Shown: positions 21,947 through 33,926, numbered from the stretch's first letter. The stretch is 64,000 nucleotides of DNA from Silene conica (GCA_029255685.2 CM055314.2:43544772-43608771); one strand, 5' to 3'. Numbers and translations: made by a program. Notes: generated by a model from the sequence alone, not told the origin.

Positions 21947-24695
21947 TTGGTCAATAAAAAAGGGAGGGGGAAATGGTCTTTCTTGGTGGCGGCATTTAAC
22001 TGTCTATAATCAATGCACATCCGCCACCCAGTTACAACTCTAGTGGGTATTAACTCATTTTTATCATTTTTAACCACTGTGGTTCCTCCTTTCTTAGGCA
22101 CCACCTGAACTGGGCTAACCCACTTGGAGTTGCCAACTGAATAGATAATACCTGCATCAAGAAGTTTCATTACCTCAGCCATAACCACCTCCTGCATCTT
22201 AGGATTCAACTTACGCTGTCCCTGTCTATAAGGCTTATGCCCTTCCTCTAACTCTATTATGTGCATGCAAACATCAGGGCTTATGCCCTTAATATCATCC
22301 AAAGAATAACCTAAAGCTTTCCTATTCTTTTTTAGAACAGTCATTAAAGCAGAAAGTTGGTTAGGGTCAAGTTTAGAGCTAACAATCGCAGGGTACTGTT
22401 CGGTATCATCTAAGAAAACATATTTAAGGTTAGGAGGAAGTGGCTTACGCTCTGGTACCTTTACCTCAACGGCCTGAACAGAATCAGTACTAATGGAATA
22501 GCACATGTTTACCAGATTTGCATTGGCCAAGCTTATGAGCTTCTCATTCTCTTCTTCAGTAAACTCATACTCCTCTATCTCTGCTTCTATCACCTCCAGC
22601 TCTTCAGCATCCTCAGCTGGATTACCTGCACACTTATCCAAAACTGTTAGATCATCTAAGGGATCCTTGGTCAAGGATTCCCTCCAATTAAGGATAACAT
22701 TCCTGTCTATAATATCAATGGAGCAACAAGTATCATCAGTAGGAGTAGTTGCCTTATGGGCAACACTAAACTCGGTAGTGTCATCTCCAACCTCTAAAGT
22801 AATGATCCCGCGTTTTACATCTATTACACCCCCAGCTGTGTGTAAAAATGGTCTACCTAAAATAATAGGTATTTGACTATCCTCAGCAATGTCTAAAACA
22901 ACGAAATCAACAGGAATAAAGAACTTTCCCACTCTAACTGGGACATCCTCTAACACCCCTAATGGTCTTTGGGTTGATCTATCAGCCATCTGTAGGGTAA
23001 TATTGGTGACTTTAAGTCTACCTAAATTGAGTCTTTCACAAACAGAATAAGGCATGACACTGACACTAGCCCCTAGATCACAAAGGGCTTTCCCTATAAT
23101 ATGATTACCTATGGTACAAGGGATAGAAAAACTACCTGGGTCCTTTAACTTGGGTGCTATATTATTTTGTGAGAGAACATAACATTCCTCCACAAAAGCA
23201 AGAGCACCTTCGTCCTGAAAATTCCTCTTACGACTCAAAATATCTTTCATGAATTTAGCATAAGAAGGTACCTGGGTAATTAAATCAGTGAAAGGGATGG
23301 TTACCTCAAGATTCTTCACCATCTCCAAAAACTTACCGAATTTTCGATCCTCTTTTGAATTTCTTAATCTTTCGGGATATGGAACGGTGACATTAGCCAT
23401 AGGATCAGCAACCTTTGGTTTTTTCAGCTGTAATATCTCAGTGAGGCCTTGAAGGAGGGAAGGATCCAGCGATTCGGGAATAGGAACTGCGTTCTGCTCA
23501 GGAACATCGGTCGGTCGACCTTGTACAGGGGTCGGTCGACCAGACGCTGTATCACCGAAATTTTCCTGTTTTCCAGAAACTGATCTCACGTCAGGTATCG
23601 AGGTCGGTCGACCTACAGTAGGGGTCGGTCGACCTCCTGACCTGTGCACGGGATCAATTTCTTCGTTCTGAACTTCAACAGAGTCCTCCTCAGGGTCTGG
23701 TCCTTTATAGGCACGACCACTCCTAAGATTTATAGCATTCAACGTCTCTATGGGTCCTTCAGAACTAGTCGGAGAGCTAGTTGTTTGGTTGGCTATGATT
23801 ATCAATTGATCTCCAAAAGTCTTCATAGAAGAAATTTGAGCCTTTCCCATCTCTAAAACCTGTTTTGTTGGGGCATGAACAAGCTCTCTCAATTCCACAA
23901 TCTCACCCATGTTGTCGACCGTAGTAACTAGGTTCGCACTTTCAAGCTTCAGCTGGGTTGCCTCAAGCTTTTCAAAACGGGCTTCAACGGTTGTCTCAAG
24001 AGCCAACACTCTATTCATCTCCACATTCAACTTTCGCGAATTCCCACGTGAACTCCCAAAAGTAGCCCTATGCACCGCCATGCCTTCAATGGTATTCCAA
24101 CCCTGCATATGGTTGGTATTGTTCTGAAATCTTCCATTGGCGGCCGCATCAAGAATCACCTTATAGTCATCGTAGAGGGCGTTGTAAAATTGGTTACATA
24201 AGTACCATTGTTGAAAACCATGGTGAGGGATAGAACGGACCAAATCCTTGAACCGATTCCACACTTCACAAAATCCTTCATCCGGTCCTTGTTGAAAGTT
24301 AGTGATTTGGCTTCTCAAGTCATTGGCTTTTGCAAGAGGGAAGTATTTTCTGTAGAAAGCCAACGCCAAGGAAGTCCAATCTGTAACCTTCTCAGCTACC
24401 CTGTCAAGGTAACGGTACCAATCTCGCGCGGCATCTTTCAATGAATAAAGGAACATCATTGCCAGCACCTCATCCTGTGTCACCTCGGCATGTATGCGTA
24501 TGGAACAACAATAATCTGTGAATGTCGCAAATGCTTCAATGGATCCTCGTTGGGTAGACCAGAAAATTGACTCCGTTCCACCAGAATGATGTGGTTCGGG
24601 TGGAGTTCAAAGGAACCAGTTGTGGGAGTAGGCAAGGTGAATCCTTTTGGTAAATCTTGAACCTTTGGCTGCATGTGGTCATAAATAGTATCCAT
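21943..24695 (-). pseudogene. Athila gag, protease and RT start
   Basis: The gag start lies in 24695-24480 (FSGLPNEDPLKHLRH). A 1-nt deletion near 24525 shifts into the 846-codon frame 24483-21943. That frame contains the gag core (MMFLYSLKDAARDWYRYL, SLALAFYRKYFP), a linker with two GRPT-GRPT repeats coded by box pairs, the aspartic protease (CDLGASVSVMPYSV near residue 465; IILGRPFL) and the first RT motifs ([28 protein letters not shown]). I see no CCHC zinc knuckle. Gag would form the virus-like particle and protease would mature it. The frame ends by the T-run indel shared with the RT entry. Confidence 0.9.
23509..23634 (-). repeat. Two box pairs inside the gag-protease linker
   Basis: Pairs 23509-23541 and 23602-23634, all boxes perfect. 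On the coding strand each pair yields GRPT-xxx-GRPT with a 7-residue period (GRPTPVQGRPT and GRPTPTVGRPT), so the 21-bp spacing keeps the reading frame. Confidence 0.95.
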
Positions 24696-24880
24696 GTCTA
24701 AACAAGAGAGTACTCAAGCCTTCCTCTCAAAAACCTGTCTTCTAATATGCAGAAAACAACACTAGAAGAAAAGGTAAGTAACGGTCTTAAGGAACCTAAG
24801 TTCCTTAAGACAAGAAAAAAAAATAAACTAAAAACTACCAAACAAAATTATACCGTCTCCCCGGCAACGGCGCCAAAATT
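24696..24880 (-). other. Athila leader with primer-binding site
   Basis: On the minus strand the 5' LTR end (...GGGTGTCA) is followed by AATT and then the PBS TGGCGCCGTTGCCGGGGA (24858-24875), the class usual in Athila/Tat elements and different from the initiator-Met PBS of every other element here. The rest is a short untranslated leader. Confidence 0.9.
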
Positions 24881-26123
24881 TGACACCCGTCGTTGACGGG
24901 TGCCAAAGATAAGATTTATAAATCCTCAGCTTAAACTAGATAGGATAAGTCAAGGGTCGAACCGCAAGGAGACAAGGTTAATTACGTTTGCGAATTTAAA
25001 GTCTATTGCAAGTAACCAAAAAGGGGGGGTTGATTTATAATTTGGGACGAACAACTAAGGTAGCAAAATAACAAGAAAACTAAAATATGATGAAAAGGAG
25101 ATTAAGAACTTTGGTTCCGCATGCTTAAAACAAGTCAATGAAAGGTAAAATAATCAAATGATACAATCCCAAGGAACAAAGAATAAACCTTTAGGTCAAT
25201 ATTCTACCCAATCCTTACGGTCTTAGGGTTCCTAGAAAAGCACTAAACTTTCGTTCATAGGGCAATCCCAAAGTTGTTAAACTAATCCTAGTAATCTTTC
25301 AATCTCAAAGGATTAGTTCACTAACAACAATGGGGGATTGGTAATTTAATCATAAAACTATCAAAATCAAGTATTTGCCATGGTTCCCCTAATTCCTAAT
25401 CACAAGAATTAGCTATGCATGATTTTAATTATGAAACTAACAATAACAAGAATCAAGAACATCAAAGGAATCAACATAATTAAAGATGACAATGAAAGGG
25501 AAAACATGTATTGAGAAACAATAATAAGATGAACAATAAGATTAATTGAAAGGGAAAGATTAATTGTATCAAACGTACAAACTTAATTGGAATTCAAGAA
25601 CAAAGATTGAAACTTGGAAAATATTCTCTCTAAACTATGGAGTTTTCTCTAATCTGGGCTGCTTGACCTAATTTTCGAGTTTAGGTCTCCTTAAATAAGT
25701 TCTAATTACAAGATTAAACGAGTAAAACACGAAATAAAAGTCGCGGACGCAGTCGCTGGGTCGGTCGACCTCCTATCCGGGTCGGTCGACCTCTCCTGCT
25801 GTTATTAGGCTATTCGAATTCTGGGCTTTGGTCGGTCGACCTCTTTGGTGGGTCGGTCGTCCCTTTCCTGTACGTTTCAGCGTAAATTTGGCCCGTAATC
25901 AACACTTGGATGTGCACCCGGATCCTTGCTCCGCATTATTACTTAAAACAGCTTCCGGAGGACGATTAAAGTTCAGTTTTGCCAGCTTCCGCGTATTCCT
26001 ACATTTAAAACATAGAAATGCCAAAGTAAACCGTTTCGGGAGAAAAAGCAATTAAAAGTCACGAAAATATAAGAAAATACGTGCCAAAAGAATAAATAAA
26101 ATGCATAAAATAGGCACGTATCA
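24881..26123 (-). repeat. Athila 5' LTR (1243 bp, complete)
   Basis: On the plus strand it runs from TGACACCCGTC to GCACGTATCA, followed by TSD AAGAT (26124-26128). Its left tip holds the inverted repeat GACACCCGTC-GTT-GACGGGTG. It contains two full box pairs (25759-25791 and 25830-25862). Confidence 0.92.
25759..25862. repeat. Two box pairs in the Athila 5' LTR
   Basis: Pairs 25759-25791 and 25830-25862, 71 bp apart. The last box has one change (GGTCGGTCGTCC). Spacers are TCCTATCCG and TCTTTGGTG. Confidence 0.93.
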
Positions 26124-27063
26124 AAGATGACATACCAACAGAAGTGACGCGGCCTGCTTTTATGTCCTCACGGTACACTGGACATTTCCGCCTCCAATGC
26201 CTAGTCTTGTGGCAATGGTGGCACTCAATGTTACCATCTTTGCTCTTTGTCTTGCCTTATGAGCTACTTGTCTCACCAGGCCCACTCTTAAATCCGACCC
26301 TTTTGAATTTAGGAGGCTTAGGTACTGTTAGCTCTGTTTGAGCTTTTCCCTTACCCTTTCCCTTCTTTGCAATCATGAGAACGTCTTGCTTCATGCTCCC
26401 ACTCAAATTAAGATCCTTCTCGGTCTGTACGAGAAGGGAGTGTAGCTCATGAGGACTTTTCTTCATGTCATTCATGTAATAGTTTGCCCTGAATAAGGAA
26501 AAACAATCATGAAGTGAATGAAGCATTCGATCAATGATTACGTTCTCACTGATCTTGCAGTTCAAGGACTCCAATTTCTCGACATTCTCATTATCAATCA
26601 TATTGAGAATGTGTGGGCTAACTGGTTGGCCTTTTTGGAGTTTCGCATCGAAGAAGCGACAGGTGTGCTCATATGAAACGATTGTCGGTGCTTTTGAGAA
26701 TTCGTTTGTGAGCGTGGTGAAACTCTTATTTGCAACATGGGAAATGAAGCGTCTCTGCAAATTGGGTTCCATTGCAAAAATGAGTACGTTCTTTATCGCA
26801 CCCGCTTCCATAACGAAATCACTATAAGCTTGTGATACGTTAGCTCTAGCAGTGGGGCCTGGGTTAGGTGGTAAAGGCTCAGTTAAATACTTGAGCTTAC
26901 CATCAGCTACAGCTGCATTCCGTAATGCAGCCTCCCAATCCGCAAAGTTGGACCCATCATTTTTCAGTCGCGTGGACTGATTCATGTGGTCCATGAAAGC
27001 CTTAAGCTAGGATTCTTTTCTTAGTGTGGCACTAGGCATAGGGGCATCATTATGACCAGCCAT
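26124..27063 (-). pseudogene. Copia gag
   Basis: The true start is probably the ATG at 27061-27063 (MAGHNDAPMPS). An in-frame TAG at 27007-27009 precedes the 245-codon open part (26994-26257), which has the UBN2-type gag core (NFADWEAALRNA, ...VLIFAMEPNLQRRF, ...RMLHSLHDCFSLFRANY). A TAA near 26257 interrupts the frame before a CCHC zinc knuckle (CHHCHKTRHWRRKC, about 26160-26230). The Athila element then cuts the polyprotein a few codons later. Gag coats the RNA in the particle; two stops make this copy inactive. Confidence 0.88.
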
Positions 27064-29281
27064 AGTATTTGCAGTATTATTGTTTTGTTTAGGTGAATTC
27101 TACACTGTAAAGAAGAAATTAAAACATAATAAGCATACCATCGTTTTGTAAATAGTCTAGCAAAAACAGTTTAATGCGAGGACTTTAGCATTTATATAAT
27201 TGATCTTCCTCAAGAACTATATAAACGATCCCAAGACTCAATTTCAGTAAATTGATAAGCCAACCTCTTGGCTAATTCTACATTTAGAATTCTTGGTCGA
27301 TAAATTTCTGTAAATTCTATCTTTAGTCCACCATAACCACAGGCTCGTACGAGGGTCATGATGTTGAGGTAAAATAAGTCAACAGCTACTACTTACCCAA
27401 CGTAGAAGGGGTCATATGGAGAGTAAGGTCTTATATGCCTGGCGACGAAGAAGGGATTCATAGTAATTTGACTTATAAAAGACTAATCTCAATTTTAGGT
27501 TATAGAGGAAGATCCCATCATCTCTAATTTTAATTCATTTAAGTGAACAAATATCTAGCATGCGAGAATGAATAAACTAAACTAAGGTGATGGCTTTAAG
27601 GGAAAAACGTGTGACATCTTTATGTCGACACAGACTAGGATACATACTATATGAGTCAATTTTAATGCAATTCAGGTGGTTTGGTTTAGGCGGAAAAATG
27701 ATGCAAAACAAACATGTGAATGAAAAACAAAACGGAAATAAAGCAAGTCCTAGTGTGGCCTATCCTACCAAAAAGAACAAAAATACAACTTGGAATCCAT
27801 TCAGCAATGGACCCTGAAAGTTTGTCTTGTCTTGATGTTCCTTCTTGGTGATGTAGTGGGAGTGAGCAATCCGATCTCCGTCTTGGTCTTCTTATTTACA
27901 TTTGAAGAATTACATAATAAAATCCTATTATTACATTCTAATTCCCAAAAACGTAAAAAAAATATTACACAAGGGAGATTCGAGATCTCATAAATACATC
28001 ACAAATCCTTCATTACGAAAACATAATTTACTAAGGCCACACTAAGTATTACAAAATACAACTGATTGCGAAATTGTATATATAAAACCATTCATTCATT
28101 CAACAATATATATATAATGCATCATACTAATTAAATTAATCTTTCAAGACATAATTCCGTAATTATGTAGAGTAATTTACCAAACCACCATTTAATGATT
28201 TAAATTATGTGATAATTCCGTAATTCATCTCATAATTTTACTCAAACAAACATATTCATATTATCGTATAATATGAATTAATCCAACATTATTTTAAACC
28301 GTTTTAAAATAATTAGGTATCAAAACTAGTGAACTTTTTCACCCAAAAATTACACATTATCATTATAATGTAAAAAAAAATTTAAAAGAAAACAGCCCAT
28401 GAAGTATAATGGTTTAGCCGAGACAAACCGAGAAAGAAAAACAAAAAAACTTTAAAGCGTTGCAAACAAACAGCCGCAAAACAAGAAAGAAGGCTGGAAA
28501 CTGATTTTCGGCGCTTCTAAAAAGCGCTGAAACTTGAGCAAAGCGTCGAAAATAGAAGGGAAACCGCGGCTAAAAGACTACACAAAGTGTAACTTGTTGT
28601 GACGCTTTTAAAATTGTTGTAACTTGTTGTGACCCGTTTATTAAAGCTGTACAAAAACGCTGAAAAACTACACAAAGTGTCGCAAAGAAACCCAGAAAAG
28701 CGCTGGAAAAGCACAAAGCGTCGCAATGAAACCAAGAAAAAGCGCTGGAAAATTCACAAAGTGTCGCAATAACCCAGAAAAGCGCTGGAAAAAGGACAAA
28801 GCGTCGAAAGTAACCTAGAAAAGCGCTGGACAGCCTTATTTCGAATTTTTTTCTACTTTCTTTTAAAAACATCCATGAACTTGAATAACTAATGTCGGGT
28901 TGCTAAATACGTGATCGATAACCTTCAAAATTCTAATCTTTATTAGATATAGTTGTAATCTTAATCATTCAAATTAACCTTTTAAGACGAATATCAAGAT
29001 TATAGTGGGATCGATTTATTTAGCAAATTATATCATTCAAGAACATGTGAGACGATTTCCTTTTACGTTTTAATTCAACCTTTATTAAAATAAGATATCT
29101 ACAAATTTATTATTTTGTTATTTTAACTGTTTAAGACAACAACAACAATAAATCAAAAAGGAAAACGACGAACAAAATTGTCTCGGCTAAAATTAAAATA
29201 CACGGCCATGTAAAAAAATTTCTTTAAATTTCCTCAAAACGTTTATGAAAATCATACAGAAATAAAATTTGTAAGCCTTAA
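27064..29281 (-). other. Copia 5' leader, unusually long
   Basis: About 2.2 kb between PBS and gag with no supported ORF. A tandem repeat occupies about 28505-28835. The remainder (27064-28500 and 28840-29281) is AT-rich. An old unrecognised insertion could account for part of the length. Confidence 0.65.
28505..28835. repeat. AGCGCT-containing minisatellite in the copia leader
   Basis: At least four units of 40-43 bp start with (C/G)ACAAAG(T/C)GTCG at 28671, 28712, 28755 and 28795. Each carries CCAGAAAAGCGCTGGAAAA or a variant, where CCAG..AGCGCT..CTGG is self-complementary. Diverged units extend left to about 28505. A separate short duplication of GTTGTAACTTGTTGTGAC-like text lies at about 28590-28633. 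Confidence 0.8.
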
Positions 29282-29293
29282 GCTCTGATACCA
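29282..29293 (-). other. Copia primer-binding site
   Basis: Minus strand TGGTATCAGAGC, two bases from the 5' LTR, complementary to initiator tRNA-Met. Confidence 0.95.
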
Positions 29294-29295
29294 CT

Positions 29296-29429
29296 TGTGG
29301 GAAAATATTTGTATATAATCCCAATTGTTTATATGCAGGATTATAACAAATTTATAATGTACGATTTATGGTCATAAACGAAGAACAAGATACAAAGATT
29401 GGGATTAAGAATTAACCTTCTGTCCTTAC
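29296..29429 (-). repeat. Copia 5' LTR, PBS-side fragment
   Basis: Matches 224-357 of the 3' LTR. It stops where solo LTR A begins. The bases before A (CTTAC, 29425-29429) are an imperfect TSD with CTTGC at 50244-50248. Confidence 0.92.
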
Positions 29430-31226
29430 TGTAACACCCCCATTTATTTAAGAGCCTTTAGCAAGACATTCTCAAATAAATAGAGTTGTTACCATCTCGG
29501 AATGTCCGAGGTAGTGAATAACAAAGTAAAAACAACCAAAGTACTTTATATAAAACTGATAAAATTTGAACTTTTGATATTACAACTACTATGCAAAGAT
29601 TAAAGTACAACTGATAACATCTAAGTATGTGATCTAATTCTAAGTAGGTCCAAGCCATGTCTCTCTCCATGCCCAAGCTCCTAATCCATCTGTCTCTGAC
29701 CTGTAGAATCTACTCCCCATTCCGGATCATCGTAGGTGTACACGAATACACTGTCAACCTCGCGGTTGAGTAGGATAACTCAAAAAAAATAGATAATGCA
29801 ACAATTATGATATGCAAATGAAATGATATGCTCGAGCTCAATCTCAATCTCAATCACAATCTCAAACCCAAAACACCCAGCCATACCGAACCTCCCGGTA
29901 AACTATAATCGGTCATCACCGAACACCAGCTCAACAGCTGATAAGACACCAGGCCTGGTCTGCAGAACCACCCTGGGCTTTATATCAGAACAACATCTGA
30001 TTCACATCTTTCTCAGTAACCAATGCATATGCCATGCTCATGAATGCAACAATACTCTTAATCAATCATACTATTAAATAATGCAATGCTCATGCACTAA
30101 TAATAATCAACACTCAACCCAACCAATATCATTAGCACATCAATCATGCTCAGCATCCATAACACACAATTTAACACTCATTCATAACACATCATAGAGT
30201 ATAGGGTCAGTGTATCCTACCTGGATAGCAATGTAGTCCAAAAGCAAGCCAACAAATAATCAATATATCATCACTTCAAAATCGTCACCTAACAATATAA
30301 TATATATAATTACTAACTAATATAACTATTTAAACAAATATAGTATATCAACCAATCAATTTAATTAACCAAATAATGCATTACATCTAACGAGGCTATG
30401 CTTAAGCAAGACTAGTCAAATAACTCGATTAGGTGATTAATCAAAATTACTGTCACAACACTATTTAAACAAATTAACTAAACCAGTTCAACTAATGAAA
30501 CTAATTTATCCCAACTAAAGAAAAATATGATATAAACATTTTAAACTATTAACAATATCAAACATAAACTTAATCAAATAATATTAACAACCATCCCATA
30601 ATTATTATTATTATAAATATTAATAATAAACTTACAATAACAATACTTCTAATAACTTATAATAATAATAATATCAATACTAAACATAATAAAATAACAA
30701 GAATAAATAATAACAATGAAGATAATAGTAATAATAAGGATAAGAATAATAAGAACAATGAGAAGAACACAAACAGCCCCCCCCCCCCCCCCCCCCTTAA
30801 GGTTCTGGGTTCGAATCCCACAACTACCAACATATTGAAACCAGTCCCCACTTCTTCCTTTCGCTCACTCACCCACCACCACTTCACGGCCTCATAACTG
30901 CTAGCCAGGTCGCCCATAGCCACCATTATCCACCCCATTATCTCGCTTATACCACCAACTATCACAACCACACTCATGCTCCCACCTGAAACCGCCATAA
31001 ACGCCCCAAGACACTTCCCAAACCCGACTGCCCACAAAATAGTTACTCGGTTTTATGTAACCTGCCTGCGCACTCCTCTATTCTCCCATTAAATCCGCCC
31101 ACCATCAGACCCACATACCACCCCTAGCCACCACCGGTGTCACCATTGACCCACGGTGGTTCCTTTTGTGGTCACCGTGTGTCCTTGTTCCCCAAGGAGC
31201 CAACACAAACGCCGTCTGATTCCCGC
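29430..31226 (-). mobile_element. Solo LTR A, left part
   Basis: Begins TGTAACACCCCC like LTRs B, C, D and E. No PBS lies outside it. It is interrupted at 31226/31227 by element B-E and resumes at 48991. It contains a (TAA)-rich stretch at about 30600-30750 and a poly-C run at 30777-30797. No coding sequence. Confidence 0.88.
30777..30830 (+). repeat. Poly-C run followed by a tRNA T-arm-like hairpin
   Basis: A run of about 20 C residues, then TGGGTTCGAATCCCA, which has the length and loop (TTCGAAT) of a tRNA T-arm and contains the pol III B-box GGTTCGAATCC. No D-arm or acceptor stem is present, so it is at most a tRNA or SINE remnant. Confidence 0.5.
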
Positions 31227-33926
31227 TGTAACACCCCCATTTAATTGAGAGCCTTTAGCAAGACATTCTCAAATAAATAGAGTTGTTACCATCTCGGAAT
31301 GTCCGAGGTAGTGAATAACAAAGTAAAACAAACCAAAGTACTTTATATAAAACTGATTAAATTTGAACTTTTGATATTACAACGACTATGCAAAGAATAA
31401 AGTACAACTGACAACATCTAAGTATGTGATCTAAAACTAAGTAGGTCCAAGCCATGTCACTCTCCATGCCCACGCTCTTAATCCATCTGTCTCTGACCTG
31501 TAGAATCTACTCCCCATTCCAGATCATCGTAGGTGTACACGAATACACTGTCAACCTCGCGGTTGAGTAGGATAACACAAAAATTATAATGCAACAGATA
31601 AAAGATATGCAAATGCCATGATATGCTCGAGCTCAATCACAATCTCAATCTCAATCTCAAACCCGTAACTCCCAGCCATACCGAACCTCCCGTCAGACTA
31701 TAATCGGCCGTCGCCGAACACCAGCATAACAGCTGAGGTCACCAGGTCTAGTCCTGCAGAACTAGCCTGGGCCCAATAATATCTCATCATCTCAAATCCG
31801 TATCCGATGCACATGCCATGCTCATGAATGCAACAGTACTCTTAATCAACCATGCTACTAAACGATGTAATGCGCATACCAATAATAATAATAATCCACA
31901 CTCAATCCAACCAATATCATTCTCATATAAATCATGCTCAAGATCCATATCACACAATACAACATCCGTTCATAACACATCATAGAGTATAAGGTCAGTG
32001 TATCCTACCTGGATAGCAAATATAATCCAATCACGCAGCTACATCCAATCAGTAGCATCACTCCATCACATACTCAACACCTAATAACATAATATACTTA
32101 ATTACTAACTAATACAATCACGCAACTAACATAATATATCAATCATTCCAATTAATTACTTAAATAATATATTACGCATAACGAGACCGTATCAATTATT
32201 TCTTAGCAACAATTCTAATTAAATAAAGAATTATATAAATTATTGACTATAAATAAATAACAATTACTTGTCACATACGTATCAAAATCATGGAGATACG
32301 GATCTTATTATTAAAATCATAAACCTTCAAAGCACGACAAGTTATAAGTATACGAACTAATAAATTAACTTGATCATGTTCATAAAGATTTACGTATAAC
32401 ACATTTTGAATATACCCACATATAAGCATGCCCATAACATACAATTATCATTAACCAAACATAACTTACTATTTCTAGACTTACTATTTTTAGACTTACT
32501 ATTTTTAGACTTACTAAAAATAGCATACGATCAATTAGTCAAATATCACAATACTCATTAATAAAATAATAATAATAATAACAATAACAAATTCTTATAT
32601 CATAATAACTCATACCATTAATAATAATTACACTACTAAAATTAAGACATTAACAACAATAATAATTGGTACAATTCTAATTAATCATGACAATAATAAT
32701 AAAATAAAAATGTATCCTAATGTTGATATTATTATTAATAATATCAGACCCAAGATTAACAATTATCATGACCATAATTAATCACCATATTTGAATAATA
32801 ATAAGTAAACAATCCAATCAACGAGTCATGAAAACAAACGTACATCAGCCAAACACAAGCCAGAAACAGCCTGACCAACCCCCTTTACCGCCAGTCCCTG
32901 CACCACCGGCAGCCCCTGGCTTCCCCACTGGCACAACCAGGCTCGCCTCTGAGCCACAGTGGTTCCAGGGGAGGAGTCAGCAGCCGCCGGCCACCACCCA
33001 CGACACCAGACAACTGCCTCAAACACGACAACACCACCACTACATTCTGTTTCACGTTTTTATACCCACAACGAAACTCGTCTTAAAAAGAAACACGACA
33101 GCCACGAACCACCGTGACAAACACCACACTAACATCCTAACTACGACCTTTATGAAAACCCCAACACCCATACGAAAACATAAACCATTTACCAAAGGAA
33201 TCTGGGTAAAAACGACTATGTTCAAACGCTAAACTGGGATTATAAGAACACGACTCTGACACCGTGTAAGACACCCACCATCGACGGTCAAACAAGGTCA
33301 ACGACGGCCCCAAAACAACCCACTCCTCATGACCATACATCATAGGTTAGAACTATCCATAAAACAGTGATTTTAAGCGTGCATACGAAACGAACAACAT
33401 GTTAGAAGTGCTACTGAAAAACAAGAAAAACACGAAAGGCAGGTGATCTTACCTACTTGCCCTAGCAAACGAGCCACCCTAGCAACCCCTAACTACCGTG
33501 TAAAACCCTCCTTCTCAGACTTTGGTGTGGTGGCACAAAAGTGGCAGAGAGATTGTGTGTATGTGTGCTAGGGTTAGGGTTTTTTTAGAGTGTGTTATAA
33601 GACGGTGAGAGGGTGAGTTTGTGAGGTGTGTGTTATCATGGTTATGTCGAGGTGATGGGCTGTGGTTTATGCACGCATCCCGAAGCCGACAGCCATCACT
33701 AGACCCGGTTTACTACAAGTTCGTATTCCCGTAGTTGCACACAAAACGAAGCCCCAAACGTGAATCTTAAACCCAAACCCGACATTACACAATTAACATA
33801 TAAAATCTACTAGGCGCATAAACATACTCGACTAATTATCGAATATTAACTATTCAAATATTATCGACATAACCATATACTTATAAAGTATTAAAAATAA
33901 AAAAAGATAAATTACGGAGTATTACA
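31227..33926 (-). repeat. LTR B (2700 bp, 3' LTR of B-E)
   Basis: Nearly identical by eye to LTR E. It contains a run of four GACTTACTATTTTTA-like 15-mers at about 32467-32526. The last part forms the inverted repeat CTATTTTT...AAAAATAG. AT-rich with AAT/ATA tracts. A 134-codon ORF at 32828-33232 is Pro/Thr-rich and lies wholly in the LTR; I do not consider it a gene. Confidence 0.92.

Larger units (their letters stand above)
4851..26123 (-). mobile_element. Athila-type Ty3/gypsy element inserted in the copia element
   Basis: Minus-strand element with LTRs 24881-26123 (5') and 4851-6040 (3'). The PBS is of the TGGCGCCGTTGCCGGGGA type, usual in Athila/Tat elements. The RT motif is FMDDFSVYG, also typical of that clade, and an extra ORF follows pol. 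Without the nested element F (6984-16267 plus one TSD copy) it is about 12 kb, a normal Athila size. It separates copia gag (right) from copia pol (left). The gag-pol frame has at least five lesions, so it is not autonomous. Confidence 0.92.

Noticed and set aside
5697..25862. Box pairs as a CRISPR array
   Set aside because: Repeats of 12 bp with 9-nt spacers, scattered over 20 kb in a plant retrotransposon and partly coding; no cas genes.
26144..26341. Small plus-strand ORFs over copia gag
   Set aside because: Antisense to the gag zinc-knuckle region; no homology of their own.
27587..27993. Two small plus-strand ORFs in the copia leader
   Set aside because: Low-complexity, no domain, antisense to the element.
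30800..30815. tRNA gene
   Set aside because: Only a T-arm-like hairpin; no D-arm, anticodon arm or acceptor stem in the expected distance.
30657..31037. 126-codon minus-strand ORF ending in a Leu/Ile/Phe tail
   Set aside because: Composition comes from poly-C and AAT tracts in solo LTR A.
32828..33232. 134-codon Pro/Thr-rich ORF
   Set aside because: Lies wholly inside LTR B, has no recognisable domain, and its copy in LTR E is interrupted without consequence.
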